From NCBI GenBank assembly GCA_017590115.1, contig JAGGNK010006637.1:129138-193137 (forward strand): a stretch of 64,000 nucleotides of DNA, read 5' to 3'. This DNA comes from Montifringilla adamsi. Lineage: Eukaryota > Chordata > Aves > Passeriformes > Passeridae. The position numbers and the translations under genes are program-made. The notes under the pieces were generated by a model. It had not been told where the DNA came from and ran no database searches. It saw nothing but the letters and a program-made list of their open reading frames with translations. Positions 1 to 14,609 of this stretch are shown here, piece after piece. Every line of letters begins with the position of its first letter. Positions within the stretch are counted from its first letter, which is position 1.

Positions 1-500
1 GGATACTAGGGATAGCTGCACATCTGGAAGAGTAACATGGACCTTGCATTAGCTGTTTTTGTGCCTTCTTCCGTGGGTGCCCAGCCTTCTCTACATGTGA
101 AGATTAATTTCTCCTTGACAAAATACAGTGTTTGCACTTCCGCTGATCATTGTAAAGCCTTTAACAGCAAATGCTATTTCCAGAGCTGCCTTAAACACTC
201 ATCCACAAATGTACTCGGGCATAATTAGATAAGAAGTCTGCACAAGCTTAAGGTTGTAAAATAAATGCTATCACTGCCTGTGCTCATATCATCCTAGCTG
301 TGTCCTAGCTTCATATCCCCTCCTGCTCAACTAGGTTTTCTCCCTTCAACAGTGGAGACAGAAACATTGTTACCATTTTACCTTAACTGTGTGCCTTACT
401 CTTGAACTAATTGCCTGGGCTGTTAAGTGCCTTGGAATTGCTGTTCCTGGAAGAACTAAGTTGTTCCATAGCTCTAGCTGTCCATATGCTGTATCTTTTG

Positions 501-1025
501 AATCACAGAATTGTTTAGGTTGGGAAAAATCTTCAAGATCATTCACTCTAACCATTATGCCAACCATAAACTGCCAAGTCCAGCACTAATCCAAGTTTAA
601 GTCCCTGAGTGTACATCTGCATGTCTTCCAAATACCTCCAGGGATGGTGACTCCACCACTGCCCTGGGCAGCCTTTCCTGGTGATTGACAACGCGTTTGG
701 TGAAGAAAGTTTCCCAGTATCAAATCTAAACTTCCCCTGTCTCAACTTGAGGCTGTTTCATCTCATCCTGTTTCTGTTACTTGGGAGAAGAGGCTGATCC
801 CCACCCAGCTTCAGCCTCCTCCTCTCAGGGAATTGTAGAGAGTATAAAAGCAACCCCTGAGCTGTCTTTTCCCCAGCTCCCTCAGCTGCTGCCCATCAGA
901 CTCGTGCTCCAGACCTTTCCCCACCTCCAGTGCCATTCTATGGACACCCTCCAGCATCTCAATGTCCTTCTTGTAGTGAGGGGCCCAAAACTGAGCACAG
1001 AATTTGAGGTTATACCTGACTAGCT
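501..1025 (-). mobile_element. CR1 LINE fragment, 3' end, minus orientation
   Basis: Read on the minus strand this is the 3' terminal part of an avian CR1 non-LTR retrotransposon. The 501-530 end reads as the complement of the typical CR1 tail (a cacagaat...ggttggg block). It is followed by recognisable blocks such as a 'gggcagcc' box near 665 and a 'gaagaaagtttc' block near 702. The far end includes the familiar 'aactgagcacag' stretch near 990. CR1 copies are usually 5'-truncated, which fits the roughly 0.5-kb length. No intact reverse transcriptase remains. It sits in an FBXL17 intron, antisense to the gene. Confidence 0.9.
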
Positions 1026-3334
1026 CTACATCTTCAGTGAAGCTTCCTAAATGTAGCAGTCATAGTAAGTGTTAATCATATAGGTAACAATTAGTTGTTG
1101 ATGAAAGAGGGCAAAACTAGTGTATGAAGACATTCTAAACAAAATTAAAGTATCTTAAAAGTAAGAAACAGCTGAAAGAGTGGTGATGGTGCACATGGGT
1201 TATTTTGTCTGAATGTTCTTTTTTCAGACTCCTTTTTTAATGCTATTGAAATGCCGTAATAATTAATCAGTCACATCACTAGATAATATCGACTGTTGCT
1301 GCTATTTTTCAGATTGCTTTTCTAATACAAGCCTAAGCATTTCTTCAGTATGTTATAGACTAATTTTGACTTTCCTACCACCATCTGAAGTTGAATATTT
1401 TTTTCCTTCTCTTTATAGACCTCTCTTTGAAATAATAGCTTTCAAACTGTGGTCCTTGAGAATGTGGGAAGTAGCTGTTGGACTGGTATTAAACACACAG
1501 GTCTTTTACAAAGAAATTTGACAATCATGATGTGTGATGCTTTATCAGATATATTGAGGGTTTGCATTGGTTTGTTTGTTCACATTTCTAGCAGTTCACC
1601 GCACAGCCAAAATGTTACAGATGTGCACATAGAAAGCATTCTATTATGTTAGATGAAAACTTTTTTATTATTATAATTTATTTAGGAAAAAAAGAAAAAC
1701 AGTTAAGGAGGAAACATAATGTGCCAGAGAATACTATTCCAGAGCTATAAAGAGTTTTAATAAAGATGTTAATATTTTATCTTATCAAATATTCATGTAT
1801 TTATGTGGACTATACAAATATGTCTACATGTATTTATGTACAAATCTTTTCTTTCATGTTTAATTTTTTGTTATTTTGTATTCTCTTTATTTCATTCAAA
1901 ATGTGTCATATTTCATAAGACCACTCAGTTTCTGTTCTGCCTATCCCTTTCAAACATAGCTGCCTTTTGAAAACATAATCCATAGTGTCTTGAAAAGCAC
2001 AGTGATTTTTTTCATTCTGTTCAGTGCTGTTCTGTCTAGCCCTTGCTCTAAGTTCCCAGGCATACCACTATAGAAGATTACACAACAACCCTAACCCTAT
2101 TGCATGAACCCCAGTTTTCCAGTCTTCATTTACCATATTGCAAGAAGACTGAGTAATGAGAGTGAGTATGAACTGTCTGGATTAGAGAAATAAATAAGTG
2201 ATTCTTATGAATAATAACCTGTACTCTTAAAGTAGAGAACAGTAAATACTGTATCAATGTCTTAAATGGCATTGGGTTTTTTCTGGGAGTTAAAAAGTAC
2301 TGCATGGTTATTGAAGTACATGAGCAACTTGTCTGTGGTTTATTTGGGTGCATTGCCTGTTACATTTTGTGAAAGTATTGCCTTTTACTTTTTGCGTGTT
2401 CTAGTGAACAGTCAAATATCTAACCCCTTCTTGGGTACGAAACAGTTATACATCAGGAGTTATACAATGAAATTCTAAACTTTCAATAGCCATTTTCTTC
2501 CACTTTTAGGTTGTGTACATAAACTTTCATTTTTGTAAACAGTTTTTATCTTCTAGGAAGTATTTGGCTCTTTTGTCTCAATTTGATTCAATTTTATGTA
2601 CTAAAATTGTATCTACTGTACTCCACTTGCTGCTAAGCTTATCAAAACTTAGAAGTTGTTACACTGAGTCATGATTTAAGTAGTTATTGTTCTACCATCA
2701 AACAGTGTGAAATTCTTTAGTGCGTGACAGAAGTAACGTGCTGTCATGCATTAATTAGATGTTCTTCATCCTTCAGTCTTTTAATCTTTTTCATGTGTAC
2801 CCTTTCAAATTGATGAATTTATGACTCCTTTTTAAAAAGGCAAAATGCATAATTCTGTTGTTCTTGAGTTTAGGACCTGTGTTTTCAACATTTTCTGTCT
2901 TTGACAGAATGAGTACAGACCTCTGTCACAGATGTCATCCTTTGTCTCAGCAAGTATTTGCAGACCATCGAGCAGGCTTTTCAAAGTCACTGTTTATTAA
3001 TCAGAAGAATACAGTAGCTAGATTCCTTAGGAGAAAAAGACAAAGCTAAATGTACAAAAGGGTGTGTTCCCACATCATTTAGGATTACTTTCTGTCATTC
3101 TCCAAAGAGGCACACTCTAATCTTGCCTGATCTCACAATTGAACAGGCTAAACCGTTAAATTCCCTCTCTGGGAAAGCATCTTTAGTCTCTACCCCGTCT
3201 CTTATAATCCCATGTGACTAAGAGCTAAAGTAAAATTCTTCTTTATTTACAGCCAGCATTTCTACATCCTGAATTTTTATTTCTTCTGTGAAATTTGGAC
3301 TTGAAAAACTTAACTCATTAACCAGTCTGTTAAT

Positions 3335-3545
3335 TGTAATATTTTGAATTATGTAAGTGTACATATTACATATGTACATTGTACATATTATTGTCTAATA
3401 GCCTAAAATTGTATATTAATTATTATTTTAACACTTTATTAACACTTATTATTAATATTATATCATTATAAATTATATATTGTGTTACATTGTTATATAT
3501 AAATATTATTATTTATATTACTATTTAACACTTTATTATGTGTTG
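3335..3545. repeat. AT-rich low-complexity tract
   Basis: Almost pure A/T sequence with repeated tat, att and aca words and several near-palindromic TATA runs. It includes two similar 'acactttatta' stretches about 100 bp apart. It looks like simple-sequence decay within the intron. No function is inferred. Confidence 0.7.
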
Positions 3546-5022
3546 CAAAGTGATTTTTCTAGCTTCTGCCAGTTTATCATCTTAAACTGTTCCAGTAAAA
3601 CATTAAGTGATCTTTACATCTCTCCATATTTGATGTTCTGCCTTCTGTGACTGTGTCTATAGCTCCTGGAGTACTCTAAGGAATAGCTTTTTGGAACCAT
3701 TCACAGAAGTTTAGGAGCACTTCTTACACCAGATATCCAAACAATTCAGAATTTCAAAACAGGTTGTTTCTTTCCTATCTCTCTAGGTTAATGCATTGCA
3801 TGTACATCAGATCATTCAGGTTTACAGATCTGGCTTTTTGCTGTTCTTCGATAGTGGCTGTTGTATCTGAGTGCTACTAAGCTTCTGTGTACAACAGCAG
3901 CTTGGAATTACAGCTCTCAGAGATTAGGTGTCTTTAAATAAATCCAAGCCACATTATGTGTTTTGAAAAGACAGTATTTAAATTTCCTTGTTCTTGATTA
4001 AAAGGGTTCAGTTAATTTTTGCTGTCTTTATTAATGTGACAGAAAAAAAATGTTTTTGTCTGTAGATTGGAAGAAGTAATTTTAAAAGTCCGTAGCACAT
4101 CTTCTCAATACTCTACTGATGTAAAAAAAAAGAAATTTACATATCCCTGTCCACAGGGTCAGTTTTCTCCGAAAGGAAAATCTGACAGAAAGGCAGTCAG
4201 ATTGACAAGGCTTGGTTTGCACTTGCTACATCAGTGCTGCCTGTTCCCAGTCATCTTTCTGTGCTTAAGATGTGGCTTCCAGGAAAATTGGTGCCATGAT
4301 TTTCTTGGGGATTAAAGCCAGGCTTACTGTCTTCCATTGATAATCAGACTATTTGTGTGACAATGGTGGAAATCACTTCAGTGTAAAATAGTACAAAGAA
4401 AATGAGTTATGTTTTAATGTCCCCAGGAAAGTGAAAATTGAGCTGGTATATGACAACTTGGTCCATAGGGGCTATTTTAGCTTAAGACCTAGGGTTTAAA
4501 AGCAGCAACTCCAACCACTTTTGCAATCCATTTCTGAAATGGTTATTTTTTAATATTTTTATAAGAAGTCTGCAGTCAGGACAGAAGTAAATATGCTGCA
4601 TGCCTTTCAGTTTGTAGTACTAAGGTCTTTTTGCATCCTTGTTTTGAAGATTTGGGAGGGGGGAATGCTTTGTTTTGATTTGGTTTTTGCTGTTGGTATG
4701 CATTGAGTAAAAGATACTGAAATGGCTGAAAAGTCACAGAGCTTATGTTTGGGATTAATAGATTTAATTTAGACTGCAGATATATTTATGATTAATTCAT
4801 TGTTGTCAGTGTTGGATTTTTTCTTGAGAGACCTGTATAAAACACAACAAACCATTTTCTATGACTATCCATAGGTTAGCTTTGTTCTTAGTATGGCCTT
4901 CTGGGGAAACAGGTGCTTAATAGTTGTAACATTTAAGATAATTTTGAAAGATCATTCTTTTCTTCATTTTCAATTTAATTTCTAGTTTAGGGCAAAGCTT
5001 TGCTTGCACTGTAGGACAAGTA

Positions 5023-5052
5023 GTAAACTTTGTACAATGTACAAATGTTTAC
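5023..5052. repeat. Imperfect short inverted repeat
   Basis: A gtaaac...gtttac outer pair encloses complementary ttgtac/gtacaa stretches. Together they form a stem of about 13 bp with one bulged T and a 3-nt loop. The sequence is AT-rich and short, so it may be a chance palindrome. Confidence 0.4.
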
Positions 5053-8000
5053 AATTTGTACATACTTTTAGTCGCATCAAATAGCCAAGATGAAGAAGTA
5101 AATCAAGCAATAAGATAAATTTTACTTGGGAAGTCATAGCCCTCTAAGTGCTATGAGTTTCATGGTGTTTTATCTGTAGGATAAAAGTTGGTTAGCAGTT
5201 GCCCATTTTCTTTGTATGAGTTAATTAAGTTGGCTTTGAGTACAGTAATGTATACTGTACCAACTTAGTGGTAACTATAATTACCACAACCAGATCATAG
5301 CCAAGTAACTCTATACCATTTATTTTTGTGACTCTGAAAGAAAAAATATTTACCTATATTAAATGCATTTTATGTAAAAAATAGAAAATAAATTACTTTA
5401 TCTGCATGAGAGGTGTCTCTGTCATCTTTCCTCCCACATGAGGTCTTTTCAGTCCTTGGGATTTCCTTCCTCCAGGCATTTTCCTTACAGTTCTTTAGGT
5501 AACAAATACATTAAACAATGAGATTTTATTTTCAAAACTTAAACCAGAAATACATAAAATTATGTGTTACCATTTCTAAACAGCTTCTTTTTTTTAAACT
5601 TACAGTAGTATCACTACTTGAGTGGTTTTCCACCATACTCCCAGGTCAAAACATTATTTCGGAGAGAAGAGATTTAACCAGATTTTCTAAACTCTTAGAG
5701 AAAAAAAGGGTTGCTCAAGGAGTACCGTCTGTCTCCTTTTCATTTCCTTGAGGCATCTGGTTAGATTGGTTTCCTGTTGTGGTCATGCCACTCCATTTTT
5801 CTGCACTTTGTTGCAGTCCCATCCTTCATTCTGAAGAAATGCCCAAGCGACTTACGCACAAACGTTCAACAGTAAAATTATCACAGGAGACCTCAAGCAG
5901 CCTGAGGCAAATGAAAACAGTAGGGAAAAAACTAAATACACCAAGTGTGTTAGAATGCAGGTTGTCCATGCTGAGAAGTGATACAGCATTCCACTGGGAA
6001 AACTGTTGAGGTTGGGCAGCTTCACTTCTAAACATATCTAAGATTTACAAAAGTGAAATACTTACTTGTTCACATACCTTTCTGGGCACCGTGTTTTGTG
6101 AGCACTTGCTATAAATATTAAAATACCAGCAGTGTAAAATATTTTTTTAAATGAGCACTGACCAATCTCCCTTTTGCATCACTGCTGTACCATAGGGAAA
6201 GGATTTGCTTGCTCCCCTATATGTCTATTACATGGATGTACTGTATGGGAATTTAGTTAGGGAATAAAGATTGACATTTGATTATGAGAACAGTGAAGTT
6301 CAGGGCTACATCCTCTGTTTATGTTTTTACTTTAATTTCAAGGGAACTGCAGTGAAAACCAGGAATGTACTTAAGTGCATGACTGTTAATGGAATTGGCT
6401 GAGATTCCTGGTGGAAGGCCAGTTTTTGTACAGATTTTGTCTGTCTTGCTTTGCTGTTTCCTGGTGGCACTGAAATGTAGCTGGTATGAAAGGTCTTGAT
6501 TATAGAGGAATTAAAAACTAAGTCATACTGCCTGTCAGCTGGATGTACAAAAGCCTGAGCAGAATTAGAGTTTTTACCAGGAAACCAGCACAAAGTGGAG
6601 TTTTGGACTGATACATCCATGGTAGCCTTTATTTGGTACAGGATGAACTAAAGGGCTTGATGTGTGATTTATGTCAGGATTTGATGAACAAACATTCATT
6701 TAATCATCAAAATACCCTTACAATTTCAAAACAGAAATAAATGAATTGCATAAAAAGCTGTATCATTCAGTGAGTCTTTCATTTGAGGCATAAGCAATAT
6801 GGATTGTGAGCTATGATTCCTCTGCTGGGTGAGCAAGGTAGCAAAGCAGTGATTTCTTCCACTGCTGTGCATGGTTGCAGCAGCTAAACACCTTTTGACG
6901 CATGGAAATAGAAATAGGCATGTACTGCCTTTCTGCACATAGCAGATTAGCTAAACTGCAGGACTTAGTAATTTGCATGGCAGACAACCACCAGCCTCAC
7001 CAGTGCAGGGACTAAACATGCACAGTTAGTATCGTGGGCAAAATGACAGAACTTTTTCTCATGGCATCAAGATTTGCTCTGGAGAATAAAATTCTGTTGC
7101 CCTGATTTAAGTTTTTATAGGCATGCATTTGTAAATAAAAGCCTTTCCTATGTATAAGCAATATTTAAGCCATACTGTAGGGAGTGTTATTAACATATAT
7201 ATCTTAAGGTTTCTATTTTTAAATGTAATAATATATTAAGATCAGATGGCAGTGTATTGTCTGTATTCAACAGTATTTTACAAATTGCAAGTGTTTGTGT
7301 CTAATTGCATGCTAATGTTTAAGTTCTTTTCCACAAATCACTTTAAATGAAATATCAAAATAATTTTGGTGACTGTTAAAACTTCGGTGCATTCAGATAT
7401 TTATAATTTACTTGGATAATTTTAATCTTTCTCTTTTGTTTCTAATTCAATAGAGCAACATAAATAAAAGACAGGAAAGACTTTTTACATTGCCTATTTT
7501 CGGTCTATCTTGTAGAATATTTTCTTCTCTCTCCAGAGCTTTGTCCATTCATATTTTAAATAAGTCAGGCAAATGAGAGTAACTCTGTAATGCCAACAGC
7601 AGCAGAAGATTATTTCAAAATCCACTAAGCTGATCTGTTACACCATATTTTAACACCTGAACGTATTGGTTTCTTTGCTGATTTTATTTTTATTACATCT
7701 GCTTATTGCAGATTTTAAGTCTCATAAACTTCTAATTTTTTTTATAAATTAGGCTCCCCAGGAGTTAATAGATAACTGTCAAAGCCACCTTAATAGCTTT
7801 TGGCTATAAAATAAATTAAAATATAATACAGTATGTTCTTTTACATAATTTATGTTTTATACAGGTATTAATAGATAAATATTAATTATATATATATATA
7901 TTACATAATGTAAACATATGAAAATAAAAATATAATGGAAAGTTTTCTAAGAGGACTGCATCTTGATAATCCTTGGTTGACTGATTGATTTCTCCTCTGT

Positions 8001-11000
8001 CTAAAACCCTTAGAGAGATTGGAAATTTTGAATTCTAATTCTTGGACGTTTAAGTGCTTTTGACATTAATGAAAAAAAGAAAGAAAGAAATGCAAAAATT
8101 ATTTTTGCTTGAATTCATATCTGTCTGTAATGCCCTCATTTAAGGATGATATCAATCATAATTAATTTTGAAAAGCTTTTTTGTCCAGTCTTCACTGAAG
8201 GCTGACCAAATGCAGTGCCTTGTCCATTTGCATTTTAGGTAGTAACAGGAAGAAAACAGAAACACAGTTAAGCTTACAAAGGTTTATTTTCAGTTAAATT
8301 GAAATAGGACTTATTGATTAAGGAAGCACTCTACAATGTAATACGTGCATGTCATTAAAAAATATTTTTAATTGGACATAATTGTGTTCAGTACACCAGA
8401 TTTCCACACACTTGTATTTGGTAATATTATACAAAACCTGGGGTATTTGTTTCCAGACATAAAAATTAGTTCAAATTAAATTAAGAGTAGGCCAAATATC
8501 AGTTGCTTATAGCAAAGATATTTTTATTTTTCTGTTGTAGCAACCTTAGACTTGAAGCCAACACCCACATAGCATCCACTAGGTTCACAGGTTATGCATA
8601 GCTGAAGAGAGACCTTCTCTCTGACATTTCTGTCTGTAGCAGCAGATGCATTTATATGTGTCAGTTTAATTTAATCAGTTTAAAATAAAGTGAGATTAAA
8701 TTACAATTTGCTCTTAGTGGTAGTGCACTACGGATGAATTTTTCTGGTTTTCTCATCCAGAAGATGTTTCTCTTTCCTACAAACCTGGTCCTTTCAACTT
8801 CAATAGCCAAGTGCCATTACAACCAAAAAACCAGTTTTGCTTGATACAGTTCAAGGATGTAGGGGTGATTTTCCAATTCCAGTTGGAGACATTACACTTT
8901 ATCTTCTGCAGAGTAGGAGCTGTACATCAGTTGATTTCCATTCCATAAACCTAGGACTGGAAAAAGAAATATGGTATGTTGCTTTTGCCAAAATAAATGA
9001 GACTATAAAAAGGAGAAAAAATAATTGGATGCCTTGTTAAATATTCAAAAAAAAAGAGATGTTCATATGTCAAATCCAACATCTTCAAACTACTTGGACT
9101 ATTTTTGTGCGTCCTTCTCAGCTTAATTTCAGTGTGTCAGGTTCTTCCCTCTGATCACTGACCATGTTCTTAAGCCTGGCTGTCATTAGTGTTGAAACAC
9201 ACTTTTAGGTATTCACTGCTGATTGTGCTACAAGTTCTCAAGTCACAGAATTCAAACTTAGTTTTGTAAGGTTTTTGCTGCATGTTTCCTCATTAAATTA
9301 CTGCCAGGCTTTTGAAGAATAGCAGTGTATTCTGATTATTGTGGGCAATGCACAGAGGAAGAAAAGCTGTTGAGCAATGCAAACATTTTCTTAGGTGAAA
9401 CTTGTGGCTTGAAGTGTTTTGCTCATGCAAGCAAGAGATGTGTGTGTACTCAGTAAAAGAAAACTTGAGGATGAAATAGCCAAGCTCCTAGTGCACTGTG
9501 TAATCCTTCACTTAAACCTGCCTGAGTACTGCAGGATTGCCCTGCAGAAGTATTTAAAAAAAAATGTTTCAGGGAAGATCAGAAAAATATTAACTGATAA
9601 ATCTGGTGTCTGTATAAGGTGAATTAGTTATTATACAGAATGCAGTTAGTGAACATGTGAATAAATGCAACATATCTAGGAAGAGTTGACACAGCTGTTA
9701 TGAGAGGTTGTACTTCAGTACTTTGGAGAAGTCAGGAAGCAATAAAGAAGACCTGGTCAATACAGTCTGTTGGGATTTCCAGGAAGCATTTCCCACATGG
9801 GAAGGTGATTTTTTAAAGAGGAAAGAATCCTGAACTGCAGGATTCCTTGCCACAGGATGTATGGATGTTGTTTTGTGGGCTACAAGACTGATCAGATGAA
9901 CTTATGAGTGTACAGAGGCATAAACCCCAGTTTAGAAAATGCTTGGGCACATTTTTCATGTGAGGAAAATGTTCTGGAAAAGTATTGTTACATTTTCACT
10001 GGTTCTCATGGCCTTTCTTTATCTCCCACTGCTGAATACTGATAGAAACTGCATAGTGGGTCTTTTCTCTAAGCCACTGTGTTCTCGTAAGGGTGCAGTT
10101 CCACACATGGAAATTTCCAGAAAATATGGTCATTGGAGTTTTCAAATGGCATACCTTCTATGTTTGATAGATGAACTGTGGTAGTATATGACTGCAGTAT
10201 AATATTTAACTTCAGTATAACACTCTTGTCAAAATATTTGGTTTTTCAGAGAGATGTCTGCTAACCTGGGGACAGATTTTGCCAGTGTTTTCTAATGGTC
10301 TTTAGTGGCACTTCTATGAAAGCATTCTCTGTTGATTTTCTTCTCTTTTTCAGTTTTACATGAAGCACTGGAAATAGCAAAATATGGTTGTGACTTTACA
10401 AACAGTGGCAAAATATTCAAATGAACGTACATTATTCTAATGTAATGGAAGGTTTTCAGTATTTTTTGCACTACTTCAAGTCTATAACATTTTGTGTGGA
10501 GGTACAAAAATCTATAATTACTATAGTTTTTCCTATTGAAAAATGTATTCAGAAAGTTTCTGACTATCCATACTTTTTATTATAGTGATATTTTAAAAGG
10601 TGTCTGAAAAAAAGTATGAAGTTTATTTTCTGCTATATATTTATATTTTGCAAAAGGAGGACTTATTTTCAAGAGATGTGCTGGAAAGACACCAGGAAAT
10701 TGGCATTGTCCTACAAATATCAGTGAAACCATAAAGAAACTATGCAGGTGCTTTTATCATACATTCAATATGTCAGTAACAAAATTCAGTTAATATTTTG
10801 GAAAACTGCTGCAAGAAAGAAATTATGCACTACTTACCCTTCCTCAGCTTCTGAGAATGTTTCTGGTGTCTTTTGGCTCATTTTGTTTGCTAATCAAGTC
10901 CACGTAGATAATTAAAATAATCCAAATATCCTCACTGCTGTACACCAGCAATACAGTTCTTTGCAGAACCACTGGAAGGTGAGGTGGGCTCTTTTTCTCT

Positions 11001-12224
11001 TCTTCTAGATCTCCTTTACATGCTGATTAGCTAAGATCAATATATTGTATATCAAGACCTACCAGCTCTTTGTAATTTCTCTTTTTTTTTTTTCTCCCCT
11101 GACATTTGGGAATGTAGCATGTACAAAACAGCCCCATAGCTGCTGAAAAATCAACTCTTTAAAGATACACACATTACTTGGAATAAGTCACTCCTTCATC
11201 TTCCCTTTCAACAGCTGTCTTATTATTGGAGTTAAAAACTGTATGAACATCCTACGCCTTGATGATATGCAGGTGGCTGACTTCTACACCAGAAACCTTG
11301 GCCTTTTTTCTTAAACTGATACTTTAGCTGCTAAAATTTCTGTTAATAAATCCCAGCTTGACTTCCTGAGTCCATATTTCTGAAAAGTGCTATAGTCCAT
11401 GGTGACCAGGGTACCAGTGATTTTTATCTTTGGTGTCATTGTCATGTCATGACAAAACCTTCCCAGCCAGTTCAGATCCCTTGTTGTTTCTCCTACATAC
11501 CTTTTTTCAGTTCATTCAGAACTTCCATATCCTCTTTCTTTTAATAAAGATTCAAATTTTTCTTTTAATTCCTTATCACCTTTTTAACTCTTTCTTTATT
11601 TTTCACTGGAAAAGTGTTTGTGAAGAAAAAGTGAAAGTGACACACAGTGTTGCTCTTACATCACCAATATGAACAATGAGAAAAAATGGAATTTTAGAAT
11701 ATAATTATAGAATGCATGGCATGAGATTTCCTGCAGGGTTTTCTAAAACTATGTCTTATTGACTCACAAAATGTCCTGTTAATCTCAGTGCTGTCTTTGT
11801 AGTATTATTTTCCTGGGAAAAAAAGTGTTAGTATGAAGTCAGTTATTTTCTCTGAAAAGTGAGATAGAATTGTTTTTATTTTGCATTTATTTCAATTTTA
11901 TTCATTGATCCTTGCTTCTTCTGGAAAAAGTAATTAAAAGAATTTTTATAGATTATGTCTGCTAATTGGTCTATTTATCTTGATTCATAGAAAAATATAT
12001 GGGAAAATATTTATACCTGTGTGTTTATGTGTGTTTGCACATGCATGTACTTCCATTTTGAAGAGACAGCTTTTTCATTGTTGAGAATTATGAAATATAA
12101 TGTCATTTACAAAGTGGATGAGAACTGCTTGTCAAAACTCAATTTCAGCATTATTCAGTGTGTGCATGGAGCTGAGGCTGCCATCTGCAGAGCTGTGTAT
12201 TTCATGCCTTTCTTGTCTTTCCAG

Positions 12225-12367
12225 CGCTGATAGCCATTGGGAGGTACAGCATGACAATAGAGACGGTGGATGTTGGATGGTGCAAAGAAATCACGGACCG
12301 TGGAGCCACCCAGATTGCTCAGCGCAGCAAATCCCTCCGATACTTGGGACTGATGAGATGTGATCAG
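12225..12367 (+). CDS. FBXL17: FBXL17 penultimate coding exon (leucine-rich repeats)
   Basis: This 143-nt exon lies between an acceptor (AG at 12223-12224, long pyrimidine tract) and a donor (CAG|GTAAGG, GT at 12368-12369). The first two bases complete a codon split by the preceding intron, consistent with alanine. Then 47 codons follow, from LIAIGRYSMTIETVDVGWCK to GLMRCDQ, and the exon ends in phase 0. The protein is clearly FBXL17. It carries parts of two or three leucine-rich repeats with the cysteine-containing LRR pattern (VDVGWCKEITD and LGLMRCDQ). FBXL17 is the substrate receptor of an SCF (SKP1-CUL1-F-box) E3 ubiquitin ligase acting in dimerisation quality control of BTB proteins; its LRR solenoid wraps around a single BTB domain. 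The F-box and earlier LRRs are encoded upstream of the window. An overlapping alternative frame here is a shadow. Confidence 0.96.
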
Positions 12368-14609
12368 GTAAGGAGCCTTTGCCTGAGCTGGTGCCTGATT
12401 CTGAGTGTGATAGTGTTCCTGTGTGTGTGAGGGAGGCAGCAGGATTTATGTTTTTCTGAACAAAAATGTTCAGTATTCACTACTGTAGCAACTGTTCTGG
12501 TGTGCTGTGTTCATATTGGCAGCTCAAAAGGCACACAGAGGACTAGAAGGAGCAGTATAAATGTTTGCTGATGTAGATTTTCAAAATACATTTGTAGGTT
12601 ACACTTGCAGCCTGAGGTGCTCACAAGTTTTTTGTAAACCTGCCCTCTGACTGTTTTGAATACTTTTGTCTGAAAGTGGTTGGCATGTCATGTTGTAACT
12701 GTGACAGACTACTTTGTTTCTTAAAAAGAAAGGAAAAAAATCTTCAGCGTAAGTTCAAGAGTGATTTAGCAGTATCTGTGCTGTTGATCATATATCATCA
12801 TTTTGAAAACAAAGGAGAAAGATTTGAATAAAACTATGATGCTAAAAAGAGAAAAAAATACTGAGTTTCTTACTGTGTAGCTTTATACTTGGAGAATAGT
12901 AAGAATGTCTATAAGTTTTAGCACTTTATCATTAGAAAAAAAAGGAGAAGGCAGTCCATCTCCACTTCACCCTGTATATAACCTTATATATATATATAAC
13001 AGAAATCATGTTCCTGTTTAGAAGAGAGATCAAGAGGTCCAGGAACACAGCAAAAATAGCTAAAACAAAAATCATTGGAGGTCCAGAGTCTCTGACCTTA
13101 AGTCTTCACATAACCCTCCAGGGATTGTTTCTTTTCCAGCCATGATCAACAAAATGTCTGCCTAGTGATGCCCATCGTAAGCATTTCTCAGGCTTGTGGA
13201 TTGGATACACTCTATAGAGTATATAGAGTTTTTCCTCTATAGAAAAACAGGTTTTAGTCTAAGAAACTTTATGCTCCAAACCATTACCTTGCATCCTTCA
13301 CAGTGCACTATAGAAGACAGTGACAAAACACAGTATTTCAAATGGCAAGGCATAATAATGTTCAGGTCAGTGGTAAAATTAGAAATAGCATTTTGCAAAG
13401 CCAGCCTTAGGCAGTTTCCAGTTTGCAAGGAGGTTGAGCACTTTGGAAGAATTGCTCTGTCTATCAAAGCTGAGTCCACTTAATCTCCTAAACATTAGTG
13501 TTTTATAAGAGCCAACAGACAAAAAGAGTGTGTGAATCTCTTTGATGGATTGTGCTAAGATTATGTACTTAGAGAATGTTAAAAGGGTACTTGACCTTGG
13601 GAATTAGACCTGACCCGGAATCATCTAACCACTTCTGCACATGTATTTATTTTGTGAATTTAGCTAATGTTGGACAATCAACAAGGATCTAATAAGTGCA
13701 ATAATTTTATCCTGTCTTTAACTGCTATAGAAAATCAATGATCTTGATGTTGAAAACAAGCTTTGCTGCCTCATAAGTTAAACTATATGTCGTTTTTGTA
13801 GACATGTACTACAGTCTGTACTCCTTTAATTGCTGGTAAACACTTTTCTCATTCTTGAGAGGAGTGTACAACATCTTTTGTGTACAAAAGTCAACTGCTA
13901 AAAAGAAAAAAAAAATATTACTTAAGAAAGCTTCAGGGAAGATATAAAAGCACTGTTGACTGTGTGCCTCCAAGTGTGTGTGTGAATCTGCAAGTATCCA
14001 AAGTATGGCAGCTAAAAGATATTAAGAAATGTGTAAACACTGTTACAGCGAACATTGTAGTAGTGGGACTACCACTGGTAATTATTTTCTTGTTTGCAAA
14101 GCCTTGATGGGAAGAATAGCTCCACAGACAGAATGAAGTAAGTATCTTTGACTTAAAGGATTTTTGGCAGCTAGAAGAAGCCAACTCCCTTTTTCCACTG
14201 CAAACGAACAGAGAAATTTCTGAACAAAATTATGTTCTCAACTGTCTCTCCCCAGTATCATGCAGAACTAATTTTTTCCAGGGGCTGTTCTATTAAATTA
14301 AAAATGTCAGTGTCCAGTGCATCATTAAAGAGAATTCTTGGGTGGTGCAGAAGGGTTTATTTACACTCCCAGCTGGCCAAAAGTCTTGTCTTTGTACTGT
14401 TGTCAGCTTGCAATGAAGAGAAAGTTTGAAGATTTGTCCCATCTAACCAGGCTTCCTTTTCTGAGGCGCTGACTGTTATGCTCATACCAGGTAGCTTTTA
14501 TGCCTTTCTAAGAATTCCCAGGCATTTGGAAGGGAAGTACTTAAACACAGTTACATAAGGAACATATGTAAGTAGACTTCAAATGGGTACCACTAAAACA
14601 CTCTTTATG

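Larger units (their letters stand above)
1..12224 (+). other. FBXL17: FBXL17 upstream intron, 3' part
   Basis: This stretch precedes a coding exon that begins at 12225, so it is the downstream part of an FBXL17 intron whose donor lies outside the window. The acceptor is strong: a pyrimidine-rich run at about 12207-12222 followed by AG at 12223-12224. Apart from one clear CR1 fragment (501-1025) and an AT-rich low-complexity tract (3335-3545), it looks like ordinary unique AT-rich intron. Open frames here are short, overlap on both strands and match no family I recognise, so none is called as a gene. Confidence 0.85.

Noticed and set aside
2086..2100. Two CCCTAA-like telomeric hexamers
   Set aside because: Only about two units; too short to call an interstitial telomeric array.
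9700..9860. Stretch whose one frame vaguely recalls a reverse-transcriptase block (WDFQEAFP)
   Set aside because: No neighbouring CR1 blocks could be recognised; the resemblance is a few residues only.
12100..12363. 87-codon + frame overlapping the FBXL17 exon
   Set aside because: It is in a different phase from the FBXL17 reading frame and crosses the splice acceptor; a shadow.
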